Source of the DNA: Flocculibacter collagenilyticus
GTDB lineage: Bacteria > Pseudomonadota > Gammaproteobacteria > Enterobacterales > Alteromonadaceae
Assembly (NCBI RefSeq): GCF_016469335.1
Contig: NZ_CP059888.1
Span: 2,046,001-2,110,000 of the forward strand
Direction: 5' to 3'
Length of the DNA stretch: 64,000 nucleotides
Shown here piece by piece: positions 45,505 to 57,543 of the stretch (its first letter is position 1; every line of letters begins with the position of its first letter). Position numbers and translations under genes: made by a program. Below the pieces are notes generated by a model, which worked only from the letters and a program-made list of their open reading frames with translations, was not told where the DNA came from and made no database searches.

Positions 45505-47163
45505 TTAATCAGACCACGTATCTCGCAATCCTACTGTTCTATTAAATACTAAGTGTTCAGCAGTGGCATCTACATTATCTAAACAGAAATAACCAAGTCG
45601 CTCAAATTGAAAACCTTGTTCAGGTTTTGCATTTGCTAACGATGGCTCTACCACACCTTGCACTTTAACGAGTGATTCAGGGTTGATTACACTATGGAAA
45701 TCTTCAGCCGCTGCTGGATTAGGCACATTGAATAATCGATCGTACAAGCGTATTTCTACTGGAAGCCCTTTGCTAGCTGAAACCCAGTGGATAACGCCTT
45801 TTACTTTACGTCCATCGGCAGGATTTTTGCCTAAAGTGTCGGCATCGTATGAGCAATAAATTGTGCTTACTTCACCATTTTCGTCTTTTTCAACACGCTC
45901 AGCTTTAATAACATAAGCACCGCGTAATCGAACTTCTTTGCCTAATACCAAACGCTTGTATTTTTTATTCGCTTCTTCACGGAAATCTTCTTTTTCAATA
46001 AAGATTTCACGAGTAAATGGCACTTCGCGTGTGCCCATAGTTTCATCACTTGGATGATTTTTAACTGTAAGTACTTCGCCCTCACCTTCGGCGTAATTTT
46101 CAATCACAATTTTAACTGGATCAACAACAGCCATTGCACGAGGCGCATTATCATTTAGGTCTTCACGGATACAAGCTTCTAACATGCCCATTTCAACCAT
46201 GTTATCTTGCTTGGTTACACCAATGCGTTTACAAAACTCACGAATCGATTGAGGAGTATAGCCTCTGCGTTTCAAGCCGGCGATCGTAGGCATACGCGGA
46301 TCATCCCAACCTGACACTAAGTTTTCTGTAACTAATGCCGCAAGCTTACGCTTACTCATCAGAGTATATTCAAGATTTAAGCGAGAGAATTCATACTGTC
46401 TAGGAACACAATCAATAGTAATATTTTCTAATACCCAATCGTATAAGCGTCTATTATCTTGGAACTCCAACGTACATAAAGAGTGTGTAATACCTTCTAA
46501 CGCATCAGAAATACAGTGCGTAAAGTCATACATAGGATATACACACCACTTATCACCTGTTTGATGATGGTGAGCGAAACGAATACGGTAAATTACTGGA
46601 TCGCGCATGCACATGAACGGCGAGGACATGTCAATTTTTGCTCTTAAACAACACTCACCTTCTTTGAACTCACCATTAGTCATTTTAGCGAATAGCGATA
46701 AATTCTCTTCTACACTTGTATCTCTATACGGGCTGTTTTGACCAGGCTCTGTTAATGTGCCACGCATTTCTCGCATAGCTTCTTGCGAAGAAAAGTCTAC
46801 ATACGCCAAGCCTTTCTCAATAAGTTCAACAGCATATTTATGTAATTGATCAAAGTAACTCGATGAATAGCAAATATCACCTGACCACTCAAAGCCCAAC
46901 CACTTAACATCGTCTTGGATAGACTTTACATAGTTGATATCTTCTTTTTCTGGATTAGTATCATCAAAACGCAAATTACATTGACCGTTATAGTCTTGTG
47001 CGATACCAAAGTTTAAACAAATTGATTTGGCATGACCTATATGCAAATAACCATTAGGTTCTGGCGGGAAACGAGTATGGATAGCAGTATGCTTTCCATC
47101 TTTAAGATCGGTATCAATGATTTGTCTAATAAAATTAGACGGGCGATTCTCTACATCAGCCAT
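45505..47163 (-). CDS. glnS: Glutaminyl-tRNA synthetase
   Basis: Class I synthetase charging tRNA-Gln, 552 residues. [17 protein letters not shown] carries HIGH (41-44); the KMSKS equivalent is LMSKR in [13 protein letters not shown]. Other segments ([36 protein letters not shown]) are diagnostic of GlnRS/GluRS, and the two-barrel anticodon domain follows from about 340. Full length, monocistronic, convergent with fur. Confidence 0.96.
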   Translation of the reverse strand: MADVENRPSNFIRQIIDTDLKDGKHTAIHTRFPPEPNGYLHIGHAKSICLNFGIAQDYNGQCNLRFDDTNPEKEDINYVKSIQDDVKWLGFEWSGDICYSSSYFDQLHKYAVELIEKGLAYVDFSSQEAMREMRGTLTEPGQNSPYRDTSVEENLSLFAKMTNGEFKEGECCLRAKIDMSSPFMCMRDPVIYRIRFAHHHQTGDKWCVYPMYDFTHCISDALEGITHSLCTLEFQDNRRLYDWVLENITIDCVPRQYEFSRLNLEYTLMSKRKLAALVTENLVSGWDDPRMPTIAGLKRRGYTPQSIREFCKRIGVTKQDNMVEMGMLEACIREDLNDNAPRAMAVVDPVKIVIENYAEGEGEVLTVKNHPSDETMGTREVPFTREIFIEKEDFREEANKKYKRLVLGKEVRLRGAYVIKAERVEKDENGEVSTIYCSYDADTLGKNPADGRKVKGVIHWVSASKGLPVEIRLYDRLFNVPNPAAAEDFHSVINPESLVKVQGVVEPSLANAKPEQGFQFERLGYFCLDNVDATAEHLVFNRTVGLRDTWSD

Positions 47164-47253
47164 GAATTTATCAACCTTTTAACGAGTCTTATCAATAAAA
47201 AAGATTGGAATTATAGCATTGTAAAATTGAATAAGGCGAGTGTTTAAAAAATT

Positions 47254-47283
47254 AAAAAGCCAGTCAAAAAGATGACTGGCTTT
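47254..47283 (-). terminator. Terminator of the sdh-suc gene run after sucD
   Basis: On the minus strand AAAGCCAGTCA / TGACTGGCTTT around 6 nt, followed by a T-run (TTTTTAATTTTTT), 44 bp after the sucD stop. Confidence 0.88.
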
Positions 47284-47326
47284 ACTAAATAATCACATTA
47301 AAAATGTTGATTAGAAAACAGGGATA

Positions 47327-48199
47327 TTACCAACCTGTTTTTTCTTTAAGTGCTTTGCCGATATCAGCAAGAGAGCGAACTGTTTTAACACCCGCGTCTT
47401 CTAATGCAGCAAACTTCTCATCAGCAGTACCTTTACCACCTGCGATAATTGCACCAGCGTGACCCATGCGCTTACCTGGAGGAGCAGTTACACCTGCAAT
47501 GTAAGAAACCACAGGCTTAGATACATTTTCTTTAATGTAAGCAGCCGCTTCTTCTTCAGCAGAACCACCAATTTCACCAATCATCACGATTGCTTCAGTT
47601 TGAGGATCTTTTTCAAACATTTCTAAAATGTCGATGAAGTTAGAGCCAGGAATTGGGTCACCACCAATACCTACACAAGTAGACTGGCCAAAACCAGCGT
47701 CTGTAGTTTGCTTAACTGCTTCGTACGTTAATGTACCAGAGCGTGAAACAATACCTACTTTACCTGGCTTATGAATGTGACCTGGCATGATACCAATTTT
47801 ACATTCACCTGGAGTAATTACACCTGGGCAATTTGGACCAATCATGCGAACGCCTTTACGATCGATATACTCTTTAACATAAAGCATATCTAACGTAGGA
47901 ATACCTTCAGTAATACAAACAATAAGCTCCAAACCAGCGTCTGCAGCTTCAATGATTGCATCTTTACAGAAAGGTGCAGGTACATAAATTACAGTTGCTG
48001 TAGCGCCAGTTTCTTTAACTGCTTCTTCAACAGTATTAAAAACAGGAAGACCTAAATGCGTTTGACCACCTTTACCTGGGCTAACACCACCAACCATTTT
48101 TGTACCGTATTCAAGTGCTTGCTCTGAGTGGAAAGTACCCTGACCACCAGTGAAACCTTGACAGATAACTTTAGTATCTTTATTAATTAAAACGCTCAT
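47327..48199 (-). CDS. sucD: Succinyl-CoA synthetase alpha subunit
   Basis: Forms succinate and ATP/GTP from succinyl-CoA with SucC. 290 residues: CoA-binding Rossmann domain with [35 protein letters not shown], and the phosphorylated histidine in [11 protein letters not shown]. Shares one base with the sucC stop, indicating coupled translation. Confidence 0.97.
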   Translation of the reverse strand: MSVLINKDTKVICQGFTGGQGTFHSEQALEYGTKMVGGVSPGKGGQTHLGLPVFNTVEEAVKETGATATVIYVPAPFCKDAIIEAADAGLELIVCITEGIPTLDMLYVKEYIDRKGVRMIGPNCPGVITPGECKIGIMPGHIHKPGKVGIVSRSGTLTYEAVKQTTDAGFGQSTCVGIGGDPIPGSNFIDILEMFEKDPQTEAIVMIGEIGGSAEEEAAAYIKENVSKPVVSYIAGVTAPPGKRMGHAGAIIAGGKGTADEKFAALEDAGVKTVRSLADIGKALKEKTGW

Positions 48200-49365
48200 T
48201 ATTTGCCCTCCGCTGCAGCTACTACTTTTTGAGCAGCGTCAGTTAATGATTCAGCTGCAATAATGTTTAATTCACATTCTTCCAGTTTCTTAGAACCTAA
48301 CTCAGCGTTATTACCTTCTAAACGTACAACTACTGGTACATTTACGCCTACTTCTTCAACTGCACCAATAATACCTTCAGCGATCATGTCACAACGTACG
48401 ATACCACCGAAAATATTAACTAGTACTGCGCTAACAGCTGAGTCAGAAAGGATAATTTTGAACGCTTCAGTAACACGCTCTTTAGTTGCACCGCCACCAA
48501 CATCTAAGAAGTTAGCTGGCTTGCCGCCGTGTAGCTTAACAATGTCCATAGTACCCATCGCAAGACCAGCACCGTTAACCATACAACCAATGTTACCTTC
48601 AAGAGCAACATAGTTAAGCTCCCACTGTGCTGCATGTGCTTCACGAGCATCTTCTTGAGATGGATCGTGCATTTCACGAAGCTTAGGTTGACGATACATT
48701 GCATTGCTGTCGATAACAATTTTTGCATCTAAACAGTGAAGGTTACCGTCAGTCTTAATAACTAATGGGTTTACTTCTACGATTGCGCAATCGTAGTCTT
48801 CAAACAATTTAGCCATACCAACAAAGATATTAGTAAACTGTTTAATTTGAACACCTGTAAGGCCTAGTTTAAATGCGATGTTACGACCTTGAGCAGCTTG
48901 AGCGCCTACCATAGGATCGATTTCACATTTGTGAATTAATTCAGGCGTCTCTTCAGCTACAGCTTCAATATCCATACCACCTTCAGTAGATGCCATGAAA
49001 ACGATACGTCTTGTACCACGGTCCATTACTGCACTTAAGTACAATTCTTTTTCAATGTCCGTGCAAGATTCTACTAGAATCTTATGGATAGGTTGCCCAT
49101 TCTCGTCAGTTTGGAATGTAACTAAGTTTTTACCAAGCCATTTTTGAGCAAAATCTTTAATTTCGTCTTTGCTCTTAACAAGTTTAACACCGCCTGCTTT
49201 ACCACGGCCGCCTGCGTGTACTTGACACTTAACAACCCACTCATTACCGCCAATTTTACTAGCGGCTTCAGCGGCTTCTTGAGGAGTTTCACATGCAAAA
49301 CCTTCAGAAACCGGTAAGCCATACTCAGCAAACAATTGTTTTGCCTGATACTCGTGCAAATTCAT
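48199..49365 (-). CDS. sucC: Succinyl-CoA synthetase beta subunit
   Basis: ATP-grasp nucleotide-binding subunit of succinyl-CoA synthetase, 388 residues. [19 protein letters not shown] start, [17 protein letters not shown] nucleotide loop, VEVNPLV and [10 protein letters not shown] are all canonical. Separated from sucB by 138 bp that hold two hairpins. Confidence 0.97.
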   Translation of the reverse strand: MNLHEYQAKQLFAEYGLPVSEGFACETPQEAAEAASKIGGNEWVVKCQVHAGGRGKAGGVKLVKSKDEIKDFAQKWLGKNLVTFQTDENGQPIHKILVESCTDIEKELYLSAVMDRGTRRIVFMASTEGGMDIEAVAEETPELIHKCEIDPMVGAQAAQGRNIAFKLGLTGVQIKQFTNIFVGMAKLFEDYDCAIVEVNPLVIKTDGNLHCLDAKIVIDSNAMYRQPKLREMHDPSQEDAREAHAAQWELNYVALEGNIGCMVNGAGLAMGTMDIVKLHGGKPANFLDVGGGATKERVTEAFKIILSDSAVSAVLVNIFGGIVRCDMIAEGIIGAVEEVGVNVPVVVRLEGNNAELGSKKLEECELNIIAAESLTDAAQKVVAAAEGK

Positions 49366-49430
49366 GATGCTCTATCCGTTTTATTAAATTTAAAAAGCCG
49401 CACGCTTAAAAACATGCAGCTAAACCAATG

Positions 49431-49483
49431 GGTGCTTAATACTTATAGCACCAACGAAAAAGCTACAGTTCTAGCTGTAGCTT
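49431..49483 (-). terminator. Two tandem hairpins between sucB and sucC
   Basis: Minus strand first: AAGCTACAG / CTGTAGCTT with a 6-nt loop (49483-49460) followed by TTTCG; then GGTGCT / AGCACC (49452-49431). The first is terminator-like and may lower sucCD expression relative to sucAB. Confidence 0.6.
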
Positions 49484-49503
49484 ACATTTCGAAAAACCAA
49501 CAA

Positions 49504-51003
49504 TTAAACGTCTAATAGTAATCTTGTTGGATCTTCTAAAAATTCTTTTACTGTTACCAAGTAGCCTACTGACTCTTTACCATCAATAATTCTGTGATCG
49601 TAAGAAAGCGCTAAGTACATCATTGGTAAAATTTCAACTTTTCCATTTACTGCAACAGGTCTGTCTTGAATTTTATGCATACCTAAAATTGCAGATTGTG
49701 GAGGGTTGATAATTGGTGTTGATAACAACGAACCAAATACGCCACCATTAGTAATAGTGAAGTTACCACCTGTCATTTCATCAACAGTTAATTTACCGTC
49801 ACGACCTTTAAGTGCTAACTCGCGAATTTTCGCTTCAATATCAGCAAGGCTCATCTTGTCGCAATCGCGTAATACTGGTGTTACTAAACCACGAGGTGTT
49901 GAAACAGCAATACTTACATCAAAGTAGTTATGATAAACAATATCATCACCGTCAATACATGCATTTACTGCTGGGAAGCGTTTTAGTGCTTCAACAACCG
50001 CTTTTACATAAAAAGACATAAAGCCTAAGCGAATACCATGGCGTTCTTCAAAAACATCTTTGTATTGCTTACGAATGTCCATGATAGGCTTCATGTTGAT
50101 TTCGTTAAACGTAGTCAACATTGCTGTTGAATTTGTTGCTTCTAATAAACGCTCAGCAATTCGCTTACGAAGACGAGTCATCGGCTCACGCTTTTGCGTT
50201 CTGTCACCGCCAAGCTCTGTAGGCGCTGCTTTAGCAGGCGCAGACGTTTGAGCTGGTGCTTTAGCAGATGATTTGATGAAGTTATCCACGTCTTCTTTAG
50301 TTACTCGACCACCTTTACCTGTGCCAGTAATTTTAGATGCGTCTAGGCCTTTTTCAGCAATCATTCTTCTAACTGAAGGGCTTAACGCATCATTCGAGTC
50401 GCTACCACTTGATGCTTCTTCTTTAGGTGCTTCACTTGAAGCTGCGCCCGCTGAAGCACCTGCTTCTAGAATACCGATAACTTGTTCAGCTAGAACCGTA
50501 TCACCTTCTTCATGCTTGATTTCTGCAACCACGCCGTCAGCTTGAGCAACAACTTCTAGTACCACTTTATCTGTTTCAATATCAACTAAATTTTCGTCAC
50601 GTGATACCGATTGACCAGCTTGAACGTGCCAAGTTGCTATCGTTGCATCTGCAACAGATTCAGGCAATACAGGAACTTTAATTTCAACTTTCTCGCCACC
50701 TGATGATTTAGTTTCAGCAGGCTTAGCCGCTTCAGTAGACTTGCTTGAGTCAGCTTGCGCTGAATCAGCAGCACCAATTTTAGCAATTACTTGCTCTGCC
50801 AAAACTGTAGCACCTTCATCTTCAAGAATTTCAGTAATCACACCTTCTTCCGGTGATACTACTTCAAGTACTACTTTATCTGTCTCAATATCTACCAAAT
50901 TTTGATCTCGGCTTACCTTGTCACCTACGCTTACGTGCCAAGTTGCTACAGACGCATCTGCTACCGACTCTGGAAGAACTGGAACCTTGATTTCAGTTGT
51001 CAT
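49504..51003 (-). CDS. sucB: 2-oxoglutarate dehydrogenase E2 with two lipoyl domains
   Basis: Dihydrolipoyl succinyltransferase core of the 2-oxoglutarate dehydrogenase complex, 499 residues. Two lipoyl domains in tandem (about 1-77 and 106-183) share [12 protein letters not shown], [19 protein letters not shown] and TVLAEQVI; lipoylation lysines are K43 and K146. An Ala/Ser-rich linker follows each. E3-binding domain about 205-245, catalytic domain to the end with YDHRIIDG (H470, D474). E. coli SucB has one lipoyl domain, so this is a longer version. 17 bp after sucA. Confidence 0.95.
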   Translation of the reverse strand: MTTEIKVPVLPESVADASVATWHVSVGDKVSRDQNLVDIETDKVVLEVVSPEEGVITEILEDEGATVLAEQVIAKIGAADSAQADSSKSTEAAKPAETKSSGGEKVEIKVPVLPESVADATIATWHVQAGQSVSRDENLVDIETDKVVLEVVAQADGVVAEIKHEEGDTVLAEQVIGILEAGASAGAASSEAPKEEASSGSDSNDALSPSVRRMIAEKGLDASKITGTGKGGRVTKEDVDNFIKSSAKAPAQTSAPAKAAPTELGGDRTQKREPMTRLRKRIAERLLEATNSTAMLTTFNEINMKPIMDIRKQYKDVFEERHGIRLGFMSFYVKAVVEALKRFPAVNACIDGDDIVYHNYFDVSIAVSTPRGLVTPVLRDCDKMSLADIEAKIRELALKGRDGKLTVDEMTGGNFTITNGGVFGSLLSTPIINPPQSAILGMHKIQDRPVAVNGKVEILPMMYLALSYDHRIIDGKESVGYLVTVKEFLEDPTRLLLDV

Positions 51004-51020
51004 TGCTCGCTCTATCCTTT

Positions 51021-53843
51021 TTATACGTTCGAATTAATAATTAATGCGTCATCAATTAACGCTTGTTGTTCTTTAACATGGATCGATGTGTAACCAACAG
51101 CAGGAGCTGCAGATGCACGACGGCCCGCATATGTTAGTTTTGCCCCTTCAGGGATTGCTGCTACAAAATTATGTTGGCTACAATACCAAGCACCTTGGTT
51201 TTGTGGTTCTTCTTGGCACCACACAAAGTCTTTAACATGGCTGTACTTGCTTACAACTTCATCCATCTCTTTATGAGGGAAAGGATATAGTTGTTCAACA
51301 CGAACAATAGCAACATTATTTAATTCTTTTTTACGACGATTTTCTAATAGCTCGTAATAAACTTTACCGCTACAGAATACAACGCGCTCAACATCTTTCG
51401 CATCAATATCATCTATTTCATCAATAATATTATGGTACTTACCTAGCGACAGGTCTTGCATAGATGAAGTAGCTAATGGATGCCTAAGTAAAGACTTAGG
51501 TGACATCACGATCAATGGACGGCGCATTGGTCTTAGCATTTGGCGACGAATCATATTGAACACTTGGGCTGGTGTAGAAGGCACACATACTTGCATATTG
51601 TGATCAGCACACAGCTGTAAAAAGCGCTCTAAACGAGCTGATGAATGCTCAGGACCTTGTCCTTCATAACCGTGAGGAAGTAGCATTGTTAAGCCACATA
51701 AACGCCCCCACTTTTGTTCACCAGAGCTTAAGAATTGGTCAAATACTACTTGAGCACCATTTGCAAAATCGCCAAACTGAGCTTCCCAAATTACCAGTGA
51801 CGTAGGTTCAGCAGTTGCGTAACCATATTCGAAGGCAAGCACAGCCTCTTCTGAAAGAACAGAGTCATATACTTCAAACTTACCTTGTTCTTCTTGAATA
51901 TGTTGTAACGGAACATAAGCGCTACCATCTTCTTGATTGTGCAAAACAGCATGACGGTGGAAGAAAGTACCACGGCCACTATCTTGGCCTGTAATACGAA
52001 TGTCATGATTCTCTGCAACCAAAGATGCGTATGCTAAGTTTTCTGCAAATCCCCAATCAAGCTGCTTTTCACCATTAGCCATTTTACTACGATCATCATA
52101 TATTTTCTTAACACGAGATTGTAGCTTTTGACTTTCTGGATATGAAGAAATACTCTCACCAAGTTGCTTCAGTTTTTCAACACTAATAGAACCGTCGTAC
52201 TCTATGTCCCAATCGTGGCCAATATATGGAGACCAATCAACAGAGTGCTCTTCCATTGGGCGCCATTCTTCAACAACGCAGTCACCATGATCTAATTTTG
52301 CACGATAATCATCGATTAATGACTTGATTTTGCCATTGTCTAGTGCATTTTCGGCAACTAATTTGTCAGCGTAAAGCTGACGTGGCACTGGGTGCTTTTT
52401 AATGGTTTGATACATTAATGGTTGAGTTGCGTTTGGCTCATCCGCTTCGTTATGACCCCAACGTCTGTAACACACTAAATCAATTACTACGTCACGTTTA
52501 AATGTGTTTCGATAATCAACCGCTAATTGAGCAATGAACGCAACGGCTTCAGGGTCGTCCGAATTTACATGGAAGATTGGCGCCTGAACCATTTTTGCGA
52601 TGTCAGTACAATATTCTGTTGAACGGGTATCTAAAGGGTTCGAAGTAGTAAAGCCTACCTGATTGTTAACAACAATTCTAACTGTTCCACCAACCTTGTA
52701 TGCTCGTGTTTGAGACATATTAAAGGTTTCTTGTACTACACCTTGGCCCGCAATCGCTGAGTCGCCATGAATAGTGATAGGAAGTGCTTTTGAACCTGAA
52801 TCACAGCCACGTCTATCAAGACGGGCTTTTACTGATCCCATAACTACTGGGTTAACTATTTCTAAATGAGATGGGTTAAAAGCTAATGCTAAGTGAACAT
52901 TACCACCTTTGGTAGCAAAGTCAGAAGAAAAGCCTTGGTGGTATTTAACATCACCAGAGCCTAACGATTCATCATATTTGCCAGAAAACTCGTCGAACAG
53001 TTCTGATGGATTTTTACCTAGAACGTTAACCAATACGTTTAAGCGGCCACGGTGTGCCATGCCAATAACAACTTCTTTTTGGCCTTGTTCACCAGAACGC
53101 GAAATAATTTCTTTAAGCATAGGCACTAATGCGTCACCACCTTCTAACGAGAAGCGTTTCGCACCTGGAAACTTAGCACCTAAATATTTTTCAAGACCAT
53201 CAGCAGCAATCAAGCCTTTTAATAACCTAGTCTTGTCTTCAGACGATAAACTATTTTTATAAGAAACACCTTCAAGGCGTTGCTGTAACCATCTTTTTTC
53301 TTCTGTAGAAGTAATGTGCATATATTCTGCACCAATAGAACCACAATATGTTTGCTGTAAAGACTGGAATAAGTCTTTCAGCTTCATTGATTCTTTACCT
53401 GCGGCATAAGAACCAACATTGAATTCTTTTTCTAAATCTTCGCGAGTTAGATCATGATATTCTAATTCAAGATCGCGAACTTTAGTTCTTTGCCATAATC
53501 CAAGCGGATCAAGTTTCGCGTTTTGGTGACCGCGAAAACGAAAGGCATTTATTAATTGTAAAACTTTTACTTGTTTGGTGTCAGCTGCACTTGAGGTAGC
53601 GACCGTAATAGCCTGCTTATATTTGTTCTTTGCTAACTCTTTAAATTGATCGCGTATCTCAGAATGTTTTCGTTCAACGTCAACTCCATCGACCTTTGGT
53701 AAATTGTCAAACAGTTCACGCCATTCTTCTGAAACGCTAGTAGGATCTTCGAGATAGGATTCGTAGACATCTTCTACATAAGCCATGCTACCGCCGCTCA
53801 TCTGAGAAGATTTGAACCACTCCTTCATTGTGCCTTCGTGCAT
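51021..53843 (-). CDS. sucA: 2-oxoglutarate dehydrogenase E1 component
   Basis: Thiamine-diphosphate-dependent decarboxylase of the 2-oxoglutarate dehydrogenase complex, 940 residues. Start chosen at ATG 53843 ([13 protein letters not shown]) because AAGGG lies 8 bp upstream; the longer TTG-initiated frame to 53882 would reach into the sdhB-sucA hairpin region. Family motifs: [53 protein letters not shown], and in the carboxy part [30 protein letters not shown]. Confidence 0.96.
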   Translation of the reverse strand: MHEGTMKEWFKSSQMSGGSMAYVEDVYESYLEDPTSVSEEWRELFDNLPKVDGVDVERKHSEIRDQFKELAKNKYKQAITVATSSAADTKQVKVLQLINAFRFRGHQNAKLDPLGLWQRTKVRDLELEYHDLTREDLEKEFNVGSYAAGKESMKLKDLFQSLQQTYCGSIGAEYMHITSTEEKRWLQQRLEGVSYKNSLSSEDKTRLLKGLIAADGLEKYLGAKFPGAKRFSLEGGDALVPMLKEIISRSGEQGQKEVVIGMAHRGRLNVLVNVLGKNPSELFDEFSGKYDESLGSGDVKYHQGFSSDFATKGGNVHLALAFNPSHLEIVNPVVMGSVKARLDRRGCDSGSKALPITIHGDSAIAGQGVVQETFNMSQTRAYKVGGTVRIVVNNQVGFTTSNPLDTRSTEYCTDIAKMVQAPIFHVNSDDPEAVAFIAQLAVDYRNTFKRDVVIDLVCYRRWGHNEADEPNATQPLMYQTIKKHPVPRQLYADKLVAENALDNGKIKSLIDDYRAKLDHGDCVVEEWRPMEEHSVDWSPYIGHDWDIEYDGSISVEKLKQLGESISSYPESQKLQSRVKKIYDDRSKMANGEKQLDWGFAENLAYASLVAENHDIRITGQDSGRGTFFHRHAVLHNQEDGSAYVPLQHIQEEQGKFEVYDSVLSEEAVLAFEYGYATAEPTSLVIWEAQFGDFANGAQVVFDQFLSSGEQKWGRLCGLTMLLPHGYEGQGPEHSSARLERFLQLCADHNMQVCVPSTPAQVFNMIRRQMLRPMRRPLIVMSPKSLLRHPLATSSMQDLSLGKYHNIIDEIDDIDAKDVERVVFCSGKVYYELLENRRKKELNNVAIVRVEQLYPFPHKEMDEVVSKYSHVKDFVWCQEEPQNQGAWYCSQHNFVAAIPEGAKLTYAGRRASAAPAVGYTSIHVKEQQALIDDALIINSNV

Positions 53844-53891
53844 TAATGTCGCCCTTTTTAAGCGCTGATTATTATTAAACAAAAACTCAAA

Positions 53892-53914
53892 AGCCCAGCT
53901 ATTTTCACTGGGCT
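53892..53914 (-). terminator. Terminator-like hairpin between sdhB and sucA
   Basis: On the minus strand AGCCCAG / CTGGGCT with a 9-nt loop, then TTTGAGTTTTTG, 14 bp after the sdhB stop. Likely partial terminator or processing site between the sdh and suc genes. Confidence 0.65.
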
Positions 53915-53927
53915 AAAGAACTATATA

Positions 53928-54641
53928 TTAAACCGAGCGGTTTAATAACATTGATTTGATATGACCAATAGCTTTAGTTGGGTTCAAGCCTTTAGGACAT
54001 ACGTTTACACAGTTCATGATACCGTGACAACGGAATACGCTAAATGCATCATCTAAGTCATTTAAACGTTGTTCAGTAGCGGTATCGCGGCTGTCTGCTA
54101 AAAATCTGTACGCATGCAATAGACCAGCTGGACCAATAAACTTATCAGGATTCCACCAGAATGAAGGGCATGATGTTGAGCAACATGCACACAATATACA
54201 TTCATATAATCCGTCAAGTTTTGCACGCTCTTCAGGAGTTTGCGTGTATTCACGAGCTGGAGGCTGCGTGTCTTCATTGATTAAGAACGGCTTAACTTTC
54301 TCGTACTGAGTGAAGAATTGCGTCATATCAACAACTAGGTCACGAATTACAGGTAAACCCGGTAGTGGTCTAATGACAATAGTACCCTTTCCTAACGCTG
54401 AAAGAGGAGTAATACATGCTAGGCCATTTTTACCGTTCATGTTTACACCATCAGAGCCACAAACACCTTCACGACACGAACGTCTGAAAGCTAATGATGG
54501 ATCTTGCTCTTTAAGTTGAAGTAGCGCATCAAGTACCATGATGTCGCGACCACCTTCAATCTCTAAAGAATAATCTTGCATTCGAGGCGCATTGTCCACA
54601 TCTGGGTTGTAGCGATAAATTGAAAATTTAATCGTTGCCAT
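53928..54641 (-). CDS. sdhB: Succinate dehydrogenase iron-sulfur subunit
   Basis: Electron-transfer subunit of complex II, 237 residues. Three cluster sites visible: [2Fe-2S] with CREGVCGSDG and the later LAC, [4Fe-4S] in CILCACCSTSCPS, and [3Fe-4S]/[4Fe-4S] in CHGIMNCVNVCPKGLNP. 14 bp after sdhA. Ends the sdhCDAB set. Confidence 0.97.
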   Translation of the reverse strand: MATIKFSIYRYNPDVDNAPRMQDYSLEIEGGRDIMVLDALLQLKEQDPSLAFRRSCREGVCGSDGVNMNGKNGLACITPLSALGKGTIVIRPLPGLPVIRDLVVDMTQFFTQYEKVKPFLINEDTQPPAREYTQTPEERAKLDGLYECILCACCSTSCPSFWWNPDKFIGPAGLLHAYRFLADSRDTATEQRLNDLDDAFSVFRCHGIMNCVNVCPKGLNPTKAIGHIKSMLLNRSV

Positions 54642-54655
54642 TACGTCTGCTCCTC

Positions 54656-56428
54656 TTAATATGTACGTGCTTTAGGTGGGAATGCATCACGAGTAACTGG
54701 GCTCATGTTTACATCGCGCTTCATCATAGATTCATCACTAGGACTATAAATAGAGTGACATAACCATTGGTCATCATCACGATCTGGGAAGTCAAAGCGG
54801 CTATGTGCACCACGACTTTCTGTACGATAGTTAGCAGATACTGCTGTACTGTATGCAGTTTCCATTAAGTTATCTAATTCTAAGCACTCAATACGTTGTG
54901 TATTGAAATCACTACTCTTATCATCTAAACGAGCATGCTTCAAACGTTCACGAATTTCTTTTAATTCGCTTAACCCTTGAGCCATCGCTTCGCCTTCACG
55001 GAATACAGAGAAGTTTAGCTGCATACATTGTTGTAATTCTTTTCTGATCTCGAATGGATTCTCACCTTGACCAGGCTTAGAAGATTCCCAACGATTAAAT
55101 CGAGACATCGCTTCATCAATGTCTGACTGTGAAGAATTATGCGATGCACCTGACTGTTCTAGGGCTTCACCTAAATGCAGGCCAGTAGCACGGCCGAATA
55201 CCACTAAGTCAAGTAACGAGTTACCGCCTAAGCGGTTTGCACCGTGCACAGATACACATGCAATTTCACCACATGCGAATAATCCAGGCACTACCTTTTG
55301 ATTGCCATTGGCATCAACAGTTAACGCTTGGCCATCAACATTAGTTGGAATACCACCCATCATATAGTGACAAGTTGGAATAACTGGAATTGGTTCCTTA
55401 ACTGGGTCAACATGAGCAAACGTTCGAGAAAGTTCACAAATACCCGGCAAGCGTGATTCTAAAACTTCTTCACCAAGGTGATCTAGCTTCAATTTCAAGT
55501 GAGGACCCCAAGGACCTTCACAACCTCTGCCTTCTCTGATTTCTGTCATCATTGAGCGAGCAACAACATCACGGCTAGCTAGGTCTTTTGCGTTTGGCGC
55601 ATAACGCTCCATAAAGCGCTCACCATCTTTATTAAGAAGATAACCACCTTCACCACGACAACCTTCTGTGACTAGTGTACCAGCACCCGCAATACCTGTT
55701 GGATGGAACTGCCACATTTCCATGTCTTGAACTTGAACACCTGCGCGAAGTGCCATACCAACACCGTCACCCGTATTAATGTGGGCGTTTGTTGTTGATG
55801 CAAATATACGACCAGCGCCACCAGTTGCAAGTACAGTTGCTTTAGATTTGAAGTAAACTAGCTCACCCGTTTCAATGTCGATTGCTGTACAACCTGTAAT
55901 TTCACCTTGTTGGTTCTTAACCAAGTCTAGTGCATACCACTCACTGAAAACCTTTGTTTTATTTTTTACATTTTGTTGATACAACAAATGTAACAACGCA
56001 TGACCTGTACGGTCGGCCGCTGCAGCGGTACGAGCAGCTTGCTCGCCACCAAATTCTTTTGATTGGCCACCAAATGGACGCTGATAAACCTTTCCTTCGT
56101 CGGTACGAGAGAAAGGCAGGCCCATATTTTCTAATTCAATAATTGCTTCAGGGCCGGTTTGACACATATATTCAATAGCGTCTTGGTCACCAATGTAGTC
56201 TGACCCTTTAACGGTATCAAACATGTGCCATTCCCAGTTATCTTCATGGGCATTACCTAAAGCTACAGTAATTCCGCCTTGAGCAGAAACCGTATGAGAA
56301 CGCGTTGGAAACACTTTAGATAAAAGTGCACAAGACTTGCCAGATTCAGAAATTTGCAAAGCAGCGCGCATACCCGCACCACCTGCACCAATTACAACGG
56401 CATCAAATTCACGTACTGTAATTTTCAC
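54656..56428 (-). CDS. sdhA: Succinate dehydrogenase flavoprotein subunit
   Basis: Catalytic FAD subunit that oxidises succinate to fumarate, 590 residues. FAD dinucleotide fold [14 protein letters not shown], covalent-FAD histidine in [11 protein letters not shown], substrate segments HPTGIAGAG and [11 protein letters not shown], and [17 protein letters not shown] near the cofactor. Its ATG directly follows the sdhD stop (56429), so translation is coupled. Confidence 0.97.
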   Translation of the reverse strand: MKITVREFDAVVIGAGGAGMRAALQISESGKSCALLSKVFPTRSHTVSAQGGITVALGNAHEDNWEWHMFDTVKGSDYIGDQDAIEYMCQTGPEAIIELENMGLPFSRTDEGKVYQRPFGGQSKEFGGEQAARTAAAADRTGHALLHLLYQQNVKNKTKVFSEWYALDLVKNQQGEITGCTAIDIETGELVYFKSKATVLATGGAGRIFASTTNAHINTGDGVGMALRAGVQVQDMEMWQFHPTGIAGAGTLVTEGCRGEGGYLLNKDGERFMERYAPNAKDLASRDVVARSMMTEIREGRGCEGPWGPHLKLKLDHLGEEVLESRLPGICELSRTFAHVDPVKEPIPVIPTCHYMMGGIPTNVDGQALTVDANGNQKVVPGLFACGEIACVSVHGANRLGGNSLLDLVVFGRATGLHLGEALEQSGASHNSSQSDIDEAMSRFNRWESSKPGQGENPFEIRKELQQCMQLNFSVFREGEAMAQGLSELKEIRERLKHARLDDKSSDFNTQRIECLELDNLMETAYSTAVSANYRTESRGAHSRFDFPDRDDDQWLCHSIYSPSDESMMKRDVNMSPVTRDAFPPKARTY

Positions 56429-56776
56429 TTACACACCCCACAAAACAAATAAGCCTACAGCGACAAAGCCAAACGCAACCACGCTTACTAGGAAGCTTAA
56501 AACATTACGTAACGCTGCAGATTCTACATAATCAGTTAATACCTGCCATAGTCCAATACGGGCGTGTATCATAATAGAAGCCAAAGCCAATAACGTGAAG
56601 GCCTTTACTAAAATATTCGAAAACAATCCGCTCCAATTCTCGTACGTTACAGTAGGAGTTGTAAGGAAGAAGCCGACAATAAAAATTGTATATAACGTTA
56701 ATACAACAGCTGTTGCACGTAACGACACAAAATCTTGCACACCATTTCTTTTAAGTGATGCTTGATTTAAAAGCAT
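56429..56776 (-). CDS. sdhD: Succinate dehydrogenase membrane anchor SdhD
   Basis: 115-residue cytochrome b556 anchor with three helices. IMIHARIGLWQVLTDYV holds the haem/quinone-site histidine and the conserved tyrosine. Starts with AGGAG upstream and is 18 bp after sdhC. Confidence 0.95.
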   Translation of the reverse strand: MLLNQASLKRNGVQDFVSLRATAVVLTLYTIFIVGFFLTTPTVTYENWSGLFSNILVKAFTLLALASIMIHARIGLWQVLTDYVESAALRNVLSFLVSVVAFGFVAVGLFVLWGV

Positions 56777-56794
56777 AGTTATTCTCCTGCTGTA

Positions 56795-57172
56795 TTAAAC
56801 AAATATCCAATATGCTAAAGCGATTGCAACTAGCACCCAAACTACGAAAATTAGTTTTGCACTGTTGCTGCCAGACTCTAATTCTTCGAAATGCCCCATA
56901 TCCATAAAGATATGTCTAATGCCACCAAGAAGGTGATAACTCAAAGCAATTAGAGTGCCCCACGCTATGAATTTAGCTAGGAAAGAAGTTAGAAGTTCTT
57001 TTACATAATCAAAACCTTCAGGAGAAGATAAAGACTCAGCCCAAGCCCACACTACAAAAATAAGTGCGAAAAACATGGCTACGCCAGATATGCGATGTAA
57101 TATTGATGCCTTTGCGGACGCAGGGAAATCAATGGTTGTTAGATCGAGGTTGACAGGTCTCTGTTTTTTCAC
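56795..57172 (-). CDS. sdhC: Succinate dehydrogenase cytochrome b556 subunit SdhC
   Basis: 125-residue membrane subunit with three helices. RPVNLDL...FPASAKASILHRISGV is the quinone-site signature, and LSYHLLGGIRHIFMD holds the haem histidine. Start is GTG at 57172, aligned with the KKQRPVNLDL region of E. coli SdhC; in-frame stops lie just upstream, so no longer start exists. First gene of sdhCDAB-sucABCD. Confidence 0.95.
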   Translation of the reverse strand: MKKQRPVNLDLTTIDFPASAKASILHRISGVAMFFALIFVVWAWAESLSSPEGFDYVKELLTSFLAKFIAWGTLIALSYHLLGGIRHIFMDMGHFEELESGSNSAKLIFVVWVLVAIALAYWIFV

Positions 57173-57543
57173 GGTCGCTTGCCCATCAGCTCATTAAATG
57201 AGCTATTTTATTTATAGTTATTATCAACTACTCTATTAATGAGTAGCACCTAAGTCGGAAAGTTTTAATTGTAACCAATTTATTCAGGTTACTTGAAGAA
57301 AACTCTCTTATAACTAAATTGGTATTAAACCCCTCACAGTATATATACGCGGGATTAATAATACAATTTTTGTTTAAATTTAGAGGCTTGCTTTCATTCA
57401 AACGCTCAATAATTACGCATTTGAGAATAGATATGGATCATTTTTGCATTTAAATTGACTTTTACTGGCGTTTATAAGTTAAAATAATTCGGTTTGATAT
57501 TAATAAAACTAAATTTTCGACAGAACATGAAGGAGAAAACTGT
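57173..57543. promoter_or_regulatory. Divergent sdhC-gltA control region
   Basis: 371 bp between two divergent TCA transcription units, as in E. coli. For gltA, TTGACT (57455-57460) with TTAAAA or TAAAAT about 18-19 bp later is a candidate promoter, and AAGGAG lies 8 bp before the ATG. The sdhC side holds a 17-bp inverted repeat close to its start. I could not identify ArcA, CRP or Fur sites with confidence. Confidence 0.5.
57188..57204 (-). other. Perfect inverted repeat in the sdhC leader
   Basis: AGCTCATT-a-AATGAGCT, 8-bp arms with one central base, 16 bp upstream of the sdhC GTG start. Could be an operator for a dimeric regulator; the one-base spacer makes an RNA hairpin at full length unlikely. 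Confidence 0.6.

Noticed and set aside
53844-53882. Longer SucA starting at a TTG
   Set aside because: The downstream ATG has AAGGG at ideal spacing, and the extra residues do not resemble family starts.
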